Of a stretch of DNA of 64,000 nt, positions 17,096 through 25,856 are shown one piece after another. Position 1 is the stretch's first letter. Every line of letters begins with the position of its first letter. Source of the stretch: Albimonas pacifica. Lineage in GTDB: Bacteria; Pseudomonadota; Alphaproteobacteria; Rhodobacterales; Rhodobacteraceae. The notes beneath the pieces are model-generated. The model was not told the DNA's origin. It saw only the letters and a program-made list of their open reading frames with translations, and did not search any database. The DNA is taken from contig NZ_FOQH01000002.1 in the NCBI RefSeq assembly GCF_900113695.1, positions 1-64,000 of the forward strand. Reading direction: 5' to 3'. The position numbers were made by a program, and so were the translations under genes.

Positions 17096-18109
17096 ATGGC
17101 GCGCGACCTGCGGTCCTGGGCGGTCACGCTCGCGGCCGGCTTCGCGGGGGCGGCCCTGGCCGCCCTCGCGGGCGTTCCGGCGGGGGCGCTGATCGGCAGC
17201 ACGCTGGGCGTGCTCGCCCTTGCGGCGAGCGGGCGCGGCGTGGGCCTGCCGACGCAGCTTCGCGACCTCGCCTTCGCGACCATCGGCGTCTCGCTCGGCT
17301 CGGGCGTCGACGAGCGGCTGTTGGCGCAGTTCGACGCCTGGGCGGTCAGCCTCTCCATCCTGGTGCTGTCGCTGGTAGCCACGCTGGCCGCGGGGCGGTG
17401 GATCCTGACGCGGGGCTTCGGCCTCGACGCGCGGACCGCGACGCTGGCGAGCTCCCCGGGCACGATGTCGAACGCCATCGCCATGGCCGCGCAGGGGCAT
17501 GGCGACGCGACGGCGGTGATGTTCCTGCAGGGGGGGCGCCTGCTGGTCCTGGTGATCGCCGTGCCGCCGCTGGCCGTGGCGCTGGAGGGCTCGGCCCAGG
17601 CCGCGCCCGGGGGCGGGGCGGCGATGGCGCCCGCGGCCTTCGCGGCGCTGCTGGCGCTCTCCCTCGGGCTGGGGCTGGCGGGCGGACGGGCGGGGATGCC
17701 GGCGGCGAGCCTTCTCGCCGGCATGGCGCTCAGCGCCGCGGGCCATGCCGCGGGGCTGGTCCATGGCGCGGCGCCGGCCTGGGCGATCTTCGCGGCCTTC
17801 GCGACCACCGGCGCCGTCGTCAGCACGCGGATGAGCCGGGTGACCGCCGCGCAGGCGCGCCGCCACGCGCTGGCCGGGGCCTCGGTGGTGGCGGCGACCC
17901 TGGCGCTGTCGCTGGTCTTCGCGCTGGCCGCGCAGGCCGCGACCGGCCTCCCCTTCGCGCAGGTCTGGATCGCCTATGCGCCGGGCGGGGTCGAGGCGAT
18001 GGCCGCCATCGGCCTCTCGCTGGGCTACGACCCGGCCTATGTCGCGGTGCACCACTTCGTGCGGATCTTCGCGCTGGTCCTGATCGTGCCGGTCGCGCTG
18101 CGCCTCTGA
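17096..18109 (+). CDS. AbrB-family (AmoA-like) membrane protein
   Basis: A 337-aa membrane protein with about ten helices and the duplicated architecture of the AbrB/putative ammonia-monooxygenase family. This family (COG3180) is unrelated to the AbrB transition regulator. Family-type segments include DLAFATIGVSLGSGVD, ASSPGTMSNAIAMAAQGHGDATAVMFLQGGR and YAPGGVEAMAAIGLSLGYDPAYVAVHHFVRI. It begins 4 bp after the tctA stop and probably shares its transcript. The biochemical role of the family is unclear. It may affect transport or export of the same carboxylate. Confidence 0.82.
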   Translation: MARDLRSWAVTLAAGFAGAALAALAGVPAGALIGSTLGVLALAASGRGVGLPTQLRDLAFATIGVSLGSGVDERLLAQFDAWAVSLSILVLSLVATLAAGRWILTRGFGLDARTATLASSPGTMSNAIAMAAQGHGDATAVMFLQGGRLLVLVIAVPPLAVALEGSAQAAPGGGAAMAPAAFAALLALSLGLGLAGGRAGMPAASLLAGMALSAAGHAAGLVHGAAPAWAIFAAFATTGAVVSTRMSRVTAAQARRHALAGASVVAATLALSLVFALAAQAATGLPFAQVWIAYAPGGVEAMAAIGLSLGYDPAYVAVHHFVRIFALVLIVPVALRL

Positions 18110-18112
18110 GCC

Positions 18113-18700
18113 TCAGCCGGCGCCGGGCGCCGTGCGGCTGGCGCAGGTCCGCCGCAGGCGCTGCCGCGCGAGCGCATCCTGCTTGGGGGCGACGCCGAAT
18201 TCGCGCGCGTATTCGCGGCTGAACTGCGAGACGCTCTCCTAGCCCTCTCGGCAGGCGGCGGCGCCGACGGTCGCCGCCTCGAACACCCTCAGCCGGCGCG
18301 CCTCTAGCAGGCGGGGCCGCTTCCGGAACCGCAGCGGCGTCGTCGCGGTCCGCGCCTTGAAATGCCGGTGGAAGGACGAGGGGCTCCTCCCCGCGATGGC
18401 GGCCAGCCGCTCGACCGGCCGCTTGCGCGAATAGTCGAGAGGCAGGGCTGGGATCGCCCGGGCGACGCGTTGCGCGTTCGACTCCGGCAGCGCCCGCCTG
18501 CGCAGCTCCCCGCCGCCCTGCAGCCCCTTGAAACCGCCCTCGAGCGCTTCCTCGCCGAAGGCGACGGCCAGCCCGCCGTGATGCTCGACCTCCTGCGCTT
18601 CCGGCCCGGCGGCCGGGGCGGCGGACCGCGCCTGCCGCGAGACGGCCGGCCCGATGCGCAAGGCGGCGCTGGCGGAGGCGGCGCTGCAGGCGCTCCGCAC
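18113..18700 (-). pseudogene. Decayed AraC-family regulator
   Basis: The C-terminal AraC DNA-binding domain is recognisable: RVARAIPALPLDYSRKRPVE, LAAIAGRSPSSFHRHFKART, then LRFRKRPRLLEARRLRVF. Reading is broken by TAG at 18239-18241 and continues in the same frame as ESVSQFSREYAREFGVAP to TGA at 18113. The stop sits where the family has Tyr in GYES, so it is a point nonsense mutation. The N-terminal half is unrecognisable. The divergent SDR relic next door matches a common AraC/SDR gene pair. The 5' limit is approximate. Confidence 0.75.
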
Positions 18701-18735
18701 CGCCTCCGCCTGATCCCGGCGAAAGGCGCCTGCGG

Positions 18736-19125
18736 ATGCGCAGCCCATGGACCCCGCGGGACAGGCCGTCCCGGCACGGACGCCTCGTCGTCGTCACCGG
18801 GACGGGAGGCCGTCGCCCGCATCCGGCGGGAGGCGCCACAGGGGCGGGCGAGCTTCGAGCCGCTCGACCTCGCCTCGGCCGCGGCCTTCGGGCGGCGGCT
18901 GGGCGCGGCGCGGGAGCGCGTCGACGTCCTGCTCAAAAACCCCGGGGCGATGACGCCGCCCCGGCGCCTGACGATGCGTGACGCGTTCGAGCTTCGGTTC
19001 GGCGTCGACCACCTGGGCCATTTCGCGCTGACCGCGCGCCGGCTGCCGCTGCTCCGGCGGGGGCGGGACCCGCGGGTGGTCGCGCTGTCCAGCATCGCGG
19101 CACGGCCTGCGACGGCGACGACCGC
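18736..19125 (+). pseudogene. Decayed short-chain dehydrogenase/reductase
   Basis: One frame gives GRLVVVTGTGG, the start of an SDR nucleotide-binding fold. After a frameshift and internal deletion a second frame gives EAVARIRREAPQG, FEPLDLASAAAFGRRL, RVDVLLKNPGAMTPPRRL and FGVDHLGHFALTARRLPLL. The invariant NNAG reads KNPG, and the catalytic Tyr-x-x-x-Lys region is missing. The gene is divergent from the AraC relic that probably controlled it. Boundaries are approximate. Confidence 0.75.
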
Positions 19126-19191
19126 CCCGCCGCGGCGGGCGTGGCGGCGAGAGTCCGGACCCGGGGGACGCCGCCCGCGCCCCCTTGCGCG

Positions 19192-19400
19192 TCACGGCCC
19201 GAAATCGAGCCGGCCGAAGCGCCCGTCGCCGGTGTCGCGCATCCGCAGCAGCAGCGCCGGGTCGAAGAGGCGGTCGCGGGCCGCGCCCTCCTCTCCGGGG
19301 AAGAAGAGCTGCGTGGTCAGGACGCGCCCGCCGGGCCGCTGGAGGCGGAAAGGGACGTGGCGGGCGCGGCCCGAGCCAGCGCCCGCATCGTCGCGCCCTG
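19192..19400 (-). pseudogene. C-terminal fragment of an intradiol ring-cleavage dioxygenase
   Basis: Minus-strand reading ends at TGA 19194-19192 and carries HVPFRLQRPGGRVLTTQLFFPGEEG followed by LFDPALLLRMRD and GRFGRLDFGP (given here in pieces). The TQLFFPG...D..LFDPALL pattern is the C-terminal part of catechol/protocatechuate-type intradiol dioxygenases. No N-terminal catalytic portion (Tyr/His ligands) is present upstream. Instead the sequence passes into the aldo/keto-reductase relic, suggesting a deletion junction near 19400-19430. Confidence 0.6.
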
Positions 19401-19419
19401 CAGGAGGGGCAGGGCCAGG

Positions 19420-19695
19420 AACGTCGTCGGCAGCGCGCGTCGGGCGGCGGCCCGGCCATCGCCTGGACGGCGTCGCTCATGTGCTCGGGGTCGGAGACGC
19501 CGCAGAGCACGCGGCTCACCGCCGGATGCCGGGACCGGCGGAAGCCGTCCCGCGCGTGGCCGACGTCGCCGAGGTGGTCGCCCGTGGCCCGGATCTTGTC
19601 GGCGAGGAACCTCTCCCCGGGGCGCGCGGCGTCGCCCGGGAACGGGCCGACGCGGACCTCGGCCGAGCCGCAGAGCGGCGAGGTCTCGCCCCCCC
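19420..19695 (-). pseudogene. Internally deleted aldo/keto reductase relic
   Basis: A single minus-strand frame reads ETSPLCGSAEVRVGPFPGDA, FLADKIRATGD, ARDGFRRSRHPAVS and then directly RVLCGVSDPEHMSDAVQAMAGP. The first pieces match the early aldo/keto reductase strands (ET/SP-YGSAE, ATK, R-SFRRL-P). The last matches the C-terminal nucleotide-binding segment (IPG-SNP-HM-DNL-A--GPLP). The middle ~150 residues, including the catalytic Lys/His, are absent. Boundaries are approximate. Confidence 0.55.
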
Positions 19696-19769
19696 GCCCG
19701 CCCGCGGCGCCGAGGACGCGGCGTCCGTCGAGCGTCGGGGTCCTCGCGTCTCTCCTGCGTCGCGGGCCG

Positions 19770-20762
19770 TCAGAGCTGCCAGCCGGCGGGCGCCCAGGCG
19801 TAGCCGCCCTCGGTCCGCCGCATGTGACCGAGGCCGGGGAAGGGAAAATGGAAGCCCAGCACCGGGATCCGGTCGACGGCGGCGCGGTCGAAGATCCGCC
19901 GGCGGGAGGCGAGGGCCGCCTCCTTGTCGCGGTCGGGCCCCGGCAGCCACGGCCGCTCGACGTTGACCACCGGGTGATAGGCGAGGTCCGAGGTCAGCAG
20001 GAGCTGGTCGTCGCCCGAATGGACCAGGAACGCCGCCATCCCCGGGGTGTGGCCGGGGGCGGCGATCGTGGCCAGGCCCGGCACGATCTCGTCCCCGCCT
20101 TCGTAGAGCGCGACGTGACCCTGCACCGGCTCCAGGCTGCGCCTGATCGCGGCCGCGAAGCGGAGGCGGAAGTCCTGCGGGACCGGCATGTAGGAGAGAT
20201 CGGGATCGGCGCGCACGAAGAACTCCCAGTCGGCCCTCGGCACATGGACCGTGGCCCGCGGGAAGGCCCGGCCGCCGTCGGCCGCGCGCAGGTTGCCCAC
20301 GTGGTCGGGGTGGGCGTGCGAGATCACCACCGCGTCGATGTCCGCCGGGCCGAGGCCGAGGGCCGCGAGGTTCGCGAACAGGCGCCCCCCGTCCGGGCCC
20401 ATCGTCCGCCCGGCGCCGGCGTCGAGCAGGATCCGCCGGCCGCCGGTCTCGATCAGCAGCGTGTTGAGGTTCAGGGTCAGGCGGTCGGTCGGCAGGAACG
20501 CCTCGCGCAGCGCCGCCTGCAGCTCCGCCTCGGGGGCGTCGCTGGCGTAGATGCGCGGCGGTCCGCCGATGCGCCCGTCGCTGATCACGGTCGCGTCGAT
20601 CTCGCCGACGCGGAACCGGTAGAGCCCGAGGTTGCCCTCCGGCGCGGGAGAGAGCCGGGCGCGCGCGCCGCGCAGGTCCGGGACGGCGATCCCGGCGATC
20701 CCGGCGGCGCCGGCGAGGGCGGAGAGCATCGCGGCGCGGCGGTTCAGGGCGAAGGCGGTCAT
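19770..20762 (-). CDS. Exported metallo-beta-lactamase-fold hydrolase
   Basis: A 330-aa protein with an N-terminal twin-arginine-like signal (NRRAAMLSALAGAAG). An MBL fold follows: metal motif SHAHPDHVGN, later GHTPGMAAFLV and DLAYHP. The start ATG at 20762 gives the signal its usual length; longer upstream readings are not supported. The closest type is the generic MBL-fold metallohydrolases of Alphaproteobacteria that sit next to LysR genes, possibly lactonases or thioesterases. The gene is divergent from the LysR gene at 20930 and is probably controlled by it. Substrate unknown. Confidence 0.88.
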   Translation of the reverse strand: MTAFALNRRAAMLSALAGAAGIAGIAVPDLRGARARLSPAPEGNLGLYRFRVGEIDATVISDGRIGGPPRIYASDAPEAELQAALREAFLPTDRLTLNLNTLLIETGGRRILLDAGAGRTMGPDGGRLFANLAALGLGPADIDAVVISHAHPDHVGNLRAADGGRAFPRATVHVPRADWEFFVRADPDLSYMPVPQDFRLRFAAAIRRSLEPVQGHVALYEGGDEIVPGLATIAAPGHTPGMAAFLVHSGDDQLLLTSDLAYHPVVNVERPWLPGPDRDKEAALASRRRIFDRAAVDRIPVLGFHFPFPGLGHMRRTEGGYAWAPAGWQL

Positions 20763-20929
20763 CGGGGCGTCGTCTCCTTGCAGGCGCGCCCGGGCCGGCG
20801 CGGCGCGGGAAGGCTCCGGCGGGGCGGCGGCGGGCGGGCGCGGCGGTGGCCTCTGGGTGGAACATGACACCGCGCGATTGGGCGGATAAGCTGTTGAGGA
20901 TCGATCAGCGTGGTAAGCCCAGCTTCGCA

Positions 20930-21856
20930 ATGGCCCCTCTTCGTCTCGACAGTCTCGACGTCTTCGTCGCCATCGTGCGCTGCGGCGGCTTCCGCGCGGC
21001 GGCGCTGGAGCGGGGGGTCTCCTCCTCCGCCCTCAGCCAGACGATGAGCGCGCTGGAGGAGGCGCTGGGCATCCGCCTGCTCAACCGCACCACCCGCAGC
21101 GTCTCGCCGACCGAGGCGGGGCAGCGCCTGCTCGACCGGCTGGACCCGGCGCTGGGCGACATCCGCCTCGCCATCGCCGAGGTCGACGCGCTGCGCGACA
21201 GCCCCTCGGGCACGCTCCGGATCAACGCGCCGGCGCCGGCGGTGGATCACCTGCTGTGCCCGCTCGCCTTCGACTTCATGGCGGCCTATCCGCAGGTGAA
21301 CCTCGAGCTGGTCGGCGACGCGGCGGTGATCGACATCGTCGCGCAGGGCTTCGACGCCGGGGTCCGCTTCGGCCGCCAGATCGCGCAGGACATGATCGCG
21401 CTGCCGCTGGGCCCGGCGCTGCGCTACGCGATCGTCGCCTCGCCCGGCTACATCGCGGCGCATGGCCGGCCGGCGACGCCGTACGACCTCGTGGGGCACG
21501 ACTGCGTCAAGCGCCGGTTCCCGGGGGGCGCGCTGGTCTCCTGGCGGTTCGAGAAGGGCGGCGAGTCGCTCGAGATCCCGCCGCCGGGCCGCCTGACCGT
21601 CAGCGCCGCGCGCAACGAGCTGCAGGCGGCGCTGGCGGGCCGCGGGATCGCCCATGTCTTCGAGGACTACGCGAGGCCCCATCTGCAGGCGGGCCGGCTG
21701 GTGGAGCTGCTCGCCGACTGGAGCCCGGTGCTGCCGCACTGGTTCCTCTACTACCCCAACCGCCGCCTGCCGAGCGCGGCCATGCGCGCCTTCCTCGACT
21801 TCATGCGGCGCTACGACTGGTCGGCGCAGGCGCGCCTCGACGCCGCCGGGGCGTGA
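20930..21856 (+). CDS. LysR-family regulator (divergent from MBL hydrolase)
   Basis: A 308-aa LTTR with N-terminal winged helix (FVAIVRCGGFRAAALERGVSSSALSQTMSALEE in the first ~50 residues, HTH QTMSALEEALGIRLLNRTTR) and a type-2 periplasmic-binding effector domain. ATG 20930 aligns with the normal LTTR N-terminus; an in-frame upstream extension to 20846 has no homology-like content. The 167-bp divergent gap to the MBL gene holds an AT-richer patch with GATCGATC at its centre, a plausible but unproven operator. Confidence 0.9.
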   Translation: MAPLRLDSLDVFVAIVRCGGFRAAALERGVSSSALSQTMSALEEALGIRLLNRTTRSVSPTEAGQRLLDRLDPALGDIRLAIAEVDALRDSPSGTLRINAPAPAVDHLLCPLAFDFMAAYPQVNLELVGDAAVIDIVAQGFDAGVRFGRQIAQDMIALPLGPALRYAIVASPGYIAAHGRPATPYDLVGHDCVKRRFPGGALVSWRFEKGGESLEIPPPGRLTVSAARNELQAALAGRGIAHVFEDYARPHLQAGRLVELLADWSPVLPHWFLYYPNRRLPSAAMRAFLDFMRRYDWSAQARLDAAGA

Positions 21857-22036
21857 TCCCGCGCCCCGGGGCTGCCGGGCCCGGCAGGCCCGCAGCAGGG
21901 CGCGGCCGGCGGGGCGCGCCCACGAGGCCGGCGGCGCCGGCGATCGGCGCCGTCATCCGCTCGGTCCGTTCGCTCCCTTGCGATCGTCCCCGGGGTCGCG
22001 ACCCAATCGAGAGGGGCGGGCGCCCCGGCCCGCGCC
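21857..22036. other. Convergent intergenic region between LysR and nadC
   Basis: About 180 bp between converging genes. It contains several GC stem-forming sequences (for example around 21870-21890) and no gene. It probably serves transcription termination in both directions. Confidence 0.35.
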
Positions 22037-22897
22037 TCAGAAATCCAGGCCCAGGTCGAGGGTCGAGGCGGAGTGGGTCAGCGCCCCGACGGAGATGTAG
22101 TCGACCCCGGTCGCCGCCGTCTCGGCCACCCGCTCGAGGCGCATCGAGCCCGAGGCCTCCAGCGTCAGCCGCCCGGCGGTCATCGCCACGGCCTGCCTCA
22201 TCGCGGCGGCGTCCATGTTGTCGAGCAGCGCCACGTCCGCGCCGCCCTCGTCCAGCGCCTCGGCGAGCTGGTCGAGCGTGTCGACCTCGATCTCGATGCG
22301 CAGCATGTGCGAGGCGCCGGCCTTCGCCGCGCGCAGGGCGGCGCGCACCCCGCCCGCGGCGGCGACGTGGTTGTCCTTGATCAGCACCGCGTCCGACAGC
22401 GAGAAGCGGTGGTTGAAGCCGCCCCCGTGCAGCACCGCCTGCTTCTCGACCAGCCGCAGGCCCGGCGTGGTCTTGCGCGTGCAGGTGATGCGCGCGCGCG
22501 TGCCCCGGGTTTCCGCCGCATAGGCCGCGGTCGTCGTGGCGACGCCCGCGAGGCGGCCCGCGAAGTTCAGCGCCACCCGCTCGGCCGAGAGGACCGAGGC
22601 GGCGGGGCCCTCGATCTCCATCGCCGTCTCGCCGGCCGCGACGACCGCGCCGTCGGGCGCCAGCGTGCGCAGCTTCAGCGCGGGATCGACCAGCCGGAAG
22701 GCGAGGGCGGCGACCTGCATCCCCGAGAGCACCCCCGCCTCGCGCGCCCGCAGGCGGGCCCGGCAGGTCGCGCCGGGCGGGATCACCAGGCGCGTGGTCA
22801 CGTCGCCGCCGGCGCCCAGGTCCTCGAGCAGGGCGGCGCGCACCAGCGGCTCGAGCAGCAGCTCGGGCAGGGGGGCAGGCGGGAATTCGGGGGTCAT
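22037..22897 (-). CDS. nadC: Nicotinate-nucleotide pyrophosphorylase (carboxylating)
   Basis: A 286-aa enzyme converting quinolinate and PRPP to nicotinate mononucleotide, CO2 and PPi, the third step of de novo NAD synthesis. Family motifs: EDLGAGGDVTTRLVIP near residue 25, the PRPP/quinolinate-binding TRKTTPGLR, EKQAVLHGGGFNHRFSL, LIKDNH, EIEVDTLDQL and EASGSM...DYISVGALTHS. Its start overlaps the nadB stop by four bases (ATGA), coupling the last two genes of nadA-nadB-nadC. Confidence 0.95.
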   Translation of the reverse strand: MTPEFPPAPLPELLLEPLVRAALLEDLGAGGDVTTRLVIPPGATCRARLRAREAGVLSGMQVAALAFRLVDPALKLRTLAPDGAVVAAGETAMEIEGPAASVLSAERVALNFAGRLAGVATTTAAYAAETRGTRARITCTRKTTPGLRLVEKQAVLHGGGFNHRFSLSDAVLIKDNHVAAAGGVRAALRAAKAGASHMLRIEIEVDTLDQLAEALDEGGADVALLDNMDAAAMRQAVAMTAGRLTLEASGSMRLERVAETAATGVDYISVGALTHSASTLDLGLDF

Positions 22898-24459
22898 GCG
22901 TCGGTCTCCCTGGCGGCTTCGGCGCGGATCTCCAGCGCGCGGTCGAGCGTCAGGCGGCTGCGCCGCCCCTCGCCCGTCGGCGCCTCTGGGCGGTCGGCTC
23001 GGAAATGGGCGCCCCGGCTCTCCCCCCGCGCGAGGGCGGCGGCGGCGATCAGGGTCGCGGCGGCGGTCATGTCGGCGAGGGCGGGGCCGGCCCCGGCCTC
23101 GATCCCCGCGATCTCGCGCAGGGCGGCGCGCAGGCCGGGCGCGTCGCGCACCACGCCCGCGCCCGCGGTCATCGCCCGGCGCAGCCGGGCGAGACGGGCG
23201 GGATCGGGCCCTTCGGGCGCCGCGCCGCGGGGCGGGGCGACCGGCGCGGCGGGGACCGCGGGGGGCAGCGCGGCGTCGATGTCGCGCGCGCAGCGCGCCG
23301 CGTAGACCAGCGCCTCCAGCAGCCCGTTGGAGGCCAGCCGGTTGGCGCCGTGCAGGCCGGTCGAGGCGGCCTCGCCGCAGGCCCACAGGCCGGGCAGGGA
23401 GCTGCGCCCGGCGGCGTCGGTCTCGATCCCGCCCATGTGGTAGTGGGCGGCGGCGGCCACCGGGATCGGCTGGCGGGCGGGGTCGAGCCCGGCCCGCCGG
23501 CAGGCGGCGGCGACGGCGGGGAAGGCCGCGTCGATGCGTGGCCCCAGCGCGGCGCGCGTATCCAGCATCGGCCGCCCGCCGGCCCGGGCGCAGGCGTAGA
23601 CGGCGCGGGCCACCACGTCGCGCGGCGCAAGCTCGAGGTCCGGGTGCAGGCCGGCCATGATCCGCCGGCCGTGGCGGTCGACCAGCGTCGCGCCCTCGCC
23701 CCGCAGCGCCTCGGTCGCGAGCGGCGCGGGGTCGAGGCCGACGTCGAGCGCGGTGGGGTGGAACTGCACGAATTCCGCATCGGCGATCGCGGCGCCCGCC
23801 CGCGCGGCCATGCCCAGCGCCTGCCCGCGGATCCGCGCGGGGTTGGTGGTCAGCGCGAAGAGCCCGCCCGCCCCGCCGGCCGCCAGCAGCACCGCCGGCG
23901 CCTCGATCGACGCGGGCCCCGGGCCGCCGGGGCGGGCGGGGGCGATGCGCACGCCGGTCACGCGCCCGTCCGCGACCTCCAGCCCGGCGGCGCAGGCGCC
24001 CTCCAGCACCTGGATCGAGGGCGTCTCGCGGACCCGCTCGACGAGGGCGCGCATGATGCCGGCGCCGGCCCCGTCGCCGCCGATGCGGGCCACGCGGGCG
24101 AAGCTGTGCGCCGCCTCGCGCGAGAGCACGTAGCCGCCCCCCGCCGTGCGGTCGAAGGGCGCGCCCAGCCGGGTCAGCTCCAGCACATGGGCGCGGGCCT
24201 CGGCGGTCACGGCCTGCGCCACCGCGGCGTCCACCAGCCCTGCGCCCGCGCGCAGCGTGTCGGCGGCATGGGCGGCGGCGTCGTCGGGCGGCGCCAGGGC
24301 CGCGGCCACCCCGCCCTGCGCCCAGGCCGAGCTCGCGCCCTCGCCCAGGGGCTCGGGGGAGATCACCAGCACCGGGCGCGGGGCCAGCGCCAGCGCAGCG
24401 TAAAGCCCGGCCAGCCCCGCGCCGACGATCACCGCGCGCGGGGTCGCGATCCGCTCCAT
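22894..24459 (-). CDS. nadB: L-aspartate oxidase
   Basis: A 521-aa FAD enzyme oxidising L-aspartate to iminoaspartate for quinolinate synthesis. FAD-binding Rossmann motif VIVGAGLAGLYAALAL lies at ~8-24. Also seen are SSAWAQGGVAAAL, the flavoprotein GGIETDAAGRSSLPGLWACGEAASTGLHGANRLASNGLLE region (read in pieces), and a helical C-terminal domain with the family Arg-rich segment. The length is normal for NadB. It starts 7 bp after the nadA stop and overlaps nadC by four bases. Confidence 0.95.
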   Translation of the reverse strand: MERIATPRAVIVGAGLAGLYAALALAPRPVLVISPEPLGEGASSAWAQGGVAAALAPPDDAAAHAADTLRAGAGLVDAAVAQAVTAEARAHVLELTRLGAPFDRTAGGGYVLSREAAHSFARVARIGGDGAGAGIMRALVERVRETPSIQVLEGACAAGLEVADGRVTGVRIAPARPGGPGPASIEAPAVLLAAGGAGGLFALTTNPARIRGQALGMAARAGAAIADAEFVQFHPTALDVGLDPAPLATEALRGEGATLVDRHGRRIMAGLHPDLELAPRDVVARAVYACARAGGRPMLDTRAALGPRIDAAFPAVAAACRRAGLDPARQPIPVAAAAHYHMGGIETDAAGRSSLPGLWACGEAASTGLHGANRLASNGLLEALVYAARCARDIDAALPPAVPAAPVAPPRGAAPEGPDPARLARLRRAMTAGAGVVRDAPGLRAALREIAGIEAGAGPALADMTAAATLIAAAALARGESRGAHFRADRPEAPTGEGRRSRLTLDRALEIRAEAARETDA

Positions 24460-24466
24460 CCGCGCC

Positions 24467-25516
24467 TCAGGCCTTCGGGCGCGAGAGGGCGATCATCCGC
24501 TCGATCGGCAGGCGCGCCTTCGCGGCGATCCCGGCCGGGACCTCCACCGCCCCCTCCATCGCGTGCAGCGACCACAGGATCTTCTCCAGCGTGATGGTCT
24601 TCATGTAGGGGCACATGTTGCAGGGGCCGACGAACTCGACCTCCGGCAGCTCGTCGGAGATGTTGGAGGCCATCGAGCATTCGGTGACCAGCATCGCCTC
24701 GCGCGGCCGCTCGCGCCGCACGAAGTCGATGATGCCGCTGGTGGAGCCGGAGAAATCCGCCTCCGCCACCACGTCGGTGGGGCATTCGGGATGGGCGATG
24801 ATCAGGGCGTCGGGCCGCCCCTCGCGGAACTGGCGCAGGTCGGCGGCGGTGAAGCGCTCGTGCACCACGCAGGCGCCGTCCCACCAGACGATATTCTTGT
24901 GGGGCACCTGCTTCGCCACGTTGCGCGCGAGGTGCTTGTCGGGGGCCATGATCACCGTCTCCGACTCCATCGCCGCCACGATCTGCGCGGCGTTCGAGGA
25001 GGTGCAGCAGACGTCGGAGACCGCCTTCACCTCGGCCGAGGTGTTCACGTAGGTCACCACCGGCGCGCCGGGGTGGCGGACGCGCATCGCCTCGATGTCC
25101 GCCGGCGTGACGCTCTCGGCCAGCGAGCAGCCGGCCTCGCGGTCGGGGATCAGCACGGTCTTGGCGGGGTTCAGGATCTTCGAGGTCTCGGCCATGAAGT
25201 GCACGCCGCACTGCACGATCACCTCGGCGTCGACCTCGCTGGCGCGGATCGCCAGCTGCAGGCTGTCGCCGACGAAATCCGCGACGCCGTGGTAGATCTC
25301 GGGCGTCATGTAGTTGTGCGCCAGGATCACCGCGTTGCGCTCGGCCTTCAGGCGGTTGATCGCCTCGACATAGGGGGCGTGGATCGCCCAGTCGAAGGGG
25401 GTCACCACGCGGCTCATCCGGGTGTAGGCGTCATGCGTCCGGGCGGCGGTCTCGGTCGAGGGCGCCAGGTCGTAGCGCCGGGCCAGCGCCTGGCGGTCGA
25501 GGGTCGGGGCGGTCAT
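24467..25516 (-). CDS. nadA: Quinolinate synthase A ([4Fe-4S])
   Basis: A 349-aa enzyme condensing iminoaspartate with dihydroxyacetone phosphate to quinolinate. The three cluster Cys regions are visible as QCGVHFMAETSKILNP, SDVCCTSSNAAQIV and GPCNMCPYMKTITLEKI. Also present are ILAHNYMTPEI near residue 60 and HPECPTDV. ATG 25516, with GGAAGGAG eight bases upstream, is preferred over an in-frame ATG 51 bases further upstream. It is first in the nadABC operon and divergent from the thiamine operon. Confidence 0.95.
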   Translation of the reverse strand: MTAPTLDRQALARRYDLAPSTETAARTHDAYTRMSRVVTPFDWAIHAPYVEAINRLKAERNAVILAHNYMTPEIYHGVADFVGDSLQLAIRASEVDAEVIVQCGVHFMAETSKILNPAKTVLIPDREAGCSLAESVTPADIEAMRVRHPGAPVVTYVNTSAEVKAVSDVCCTSSNAAQIVAAMESETVIMAPDKHLARNVAKQVPHKNIVWWDGACVVHERFTAADLRQFREGRPDALIIAHPECPTDVVAEADFSGSTSGIIDFVRRERPREAMLVTECSMASNISDELPEVEFVGPCNMCPYMKTITLEKILWSLHAMEGAVEVPAGIAAKARLPIERMIALSRPKA

Positions 25517-25549
25517 CGGCGGGCTCCTTCCACGGGCATCGAATGCACG

Positions 25550-25567
25550 CAAATGTTTGTGCCACAA
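25550..25567 (-). promoter_or_regulatory. Overlapping palindromes upstream of nadA, candidate operator
   Basis: Just upstream of nadA, in an AT-richer patch, lie CAAATGTTTG (25550-25559) and the perfect 5-1-5 dyad TTGTGCCACAA (25557-25567). Alphaproteobacterial nad genes are often controlled by dedicated repressors such as NadQ or NrtR. I cannot match this site to a known consensus, so the assignment is inference. Confidence 0.4.
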
Positions 25568-25732
25568 CGGTTTTTCGACTCAGAAGGGTCGAGCGGCGGG
25601 GTGTAGCCCCACGCCTGCCGCGCGGCAAGTTCATAATCGCGGCGCCGCCCGCCCTCCCGGGGCCGCGCACCGCGCCCGGCGCGGCGCGGCGAGGTTTGCA
25701 ACCCGGCGCGCCGGCTGCTACCGCTGGACCAT

Positions 25733-25814
25733 CCGTTGGGGCGCCCCGTCCGGGGCTGAGAGGCGCGAGCCGACCCATCGAACCTGATCCGGGCAATGCC
25801 GGCGTAGGGAACGG
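25733..25814 (+). promoter_or_regulatory. TPP riboswitch (THI element)
   Basis: Classic thiamine pyrophosphate aptamer. The closing stem CCGTT (25733-25737) pairs with AACGG (25810-25814). The conserved pyrimidine-sensor core contains GGGGCTGAGAGG. The pyrophosphate-sensor part reads GACCCATCGAACCTGATCCGGG followed by GCCGGCGTAGGGAA (given in pieces). It lies 69 bp before the leader ORF and thiO, so it controls the thiOSGEF operon, shutting it off when TPP is plentiful. Confidence 0.96.
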
Positions 25815-25856
25815 AGCACGACCCCGGCCGAGGTTCCGGCCTCCCGCGGTCCCTGC

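Noticed and set aside
18110-19769. Transposon or phage scar as cause of the relic cluster
   Set aside because: No transposase, integrase, terminal inverted repeat or target duplication was seen.
18362-19966. Long plus-strand frame through the relic region as an intact gene
   Set aside because: Only a ~110-codon middle part resembles an SDR. The flanks are shadow sequence of minus-strand relics.
20846-20929. N-terminal extension of the LysR gene
   Set aside because: The extra 28 residues do not look like LTTR sequence and run through the divergent promoter region. ATG 20930 gives the normal N-terminus.
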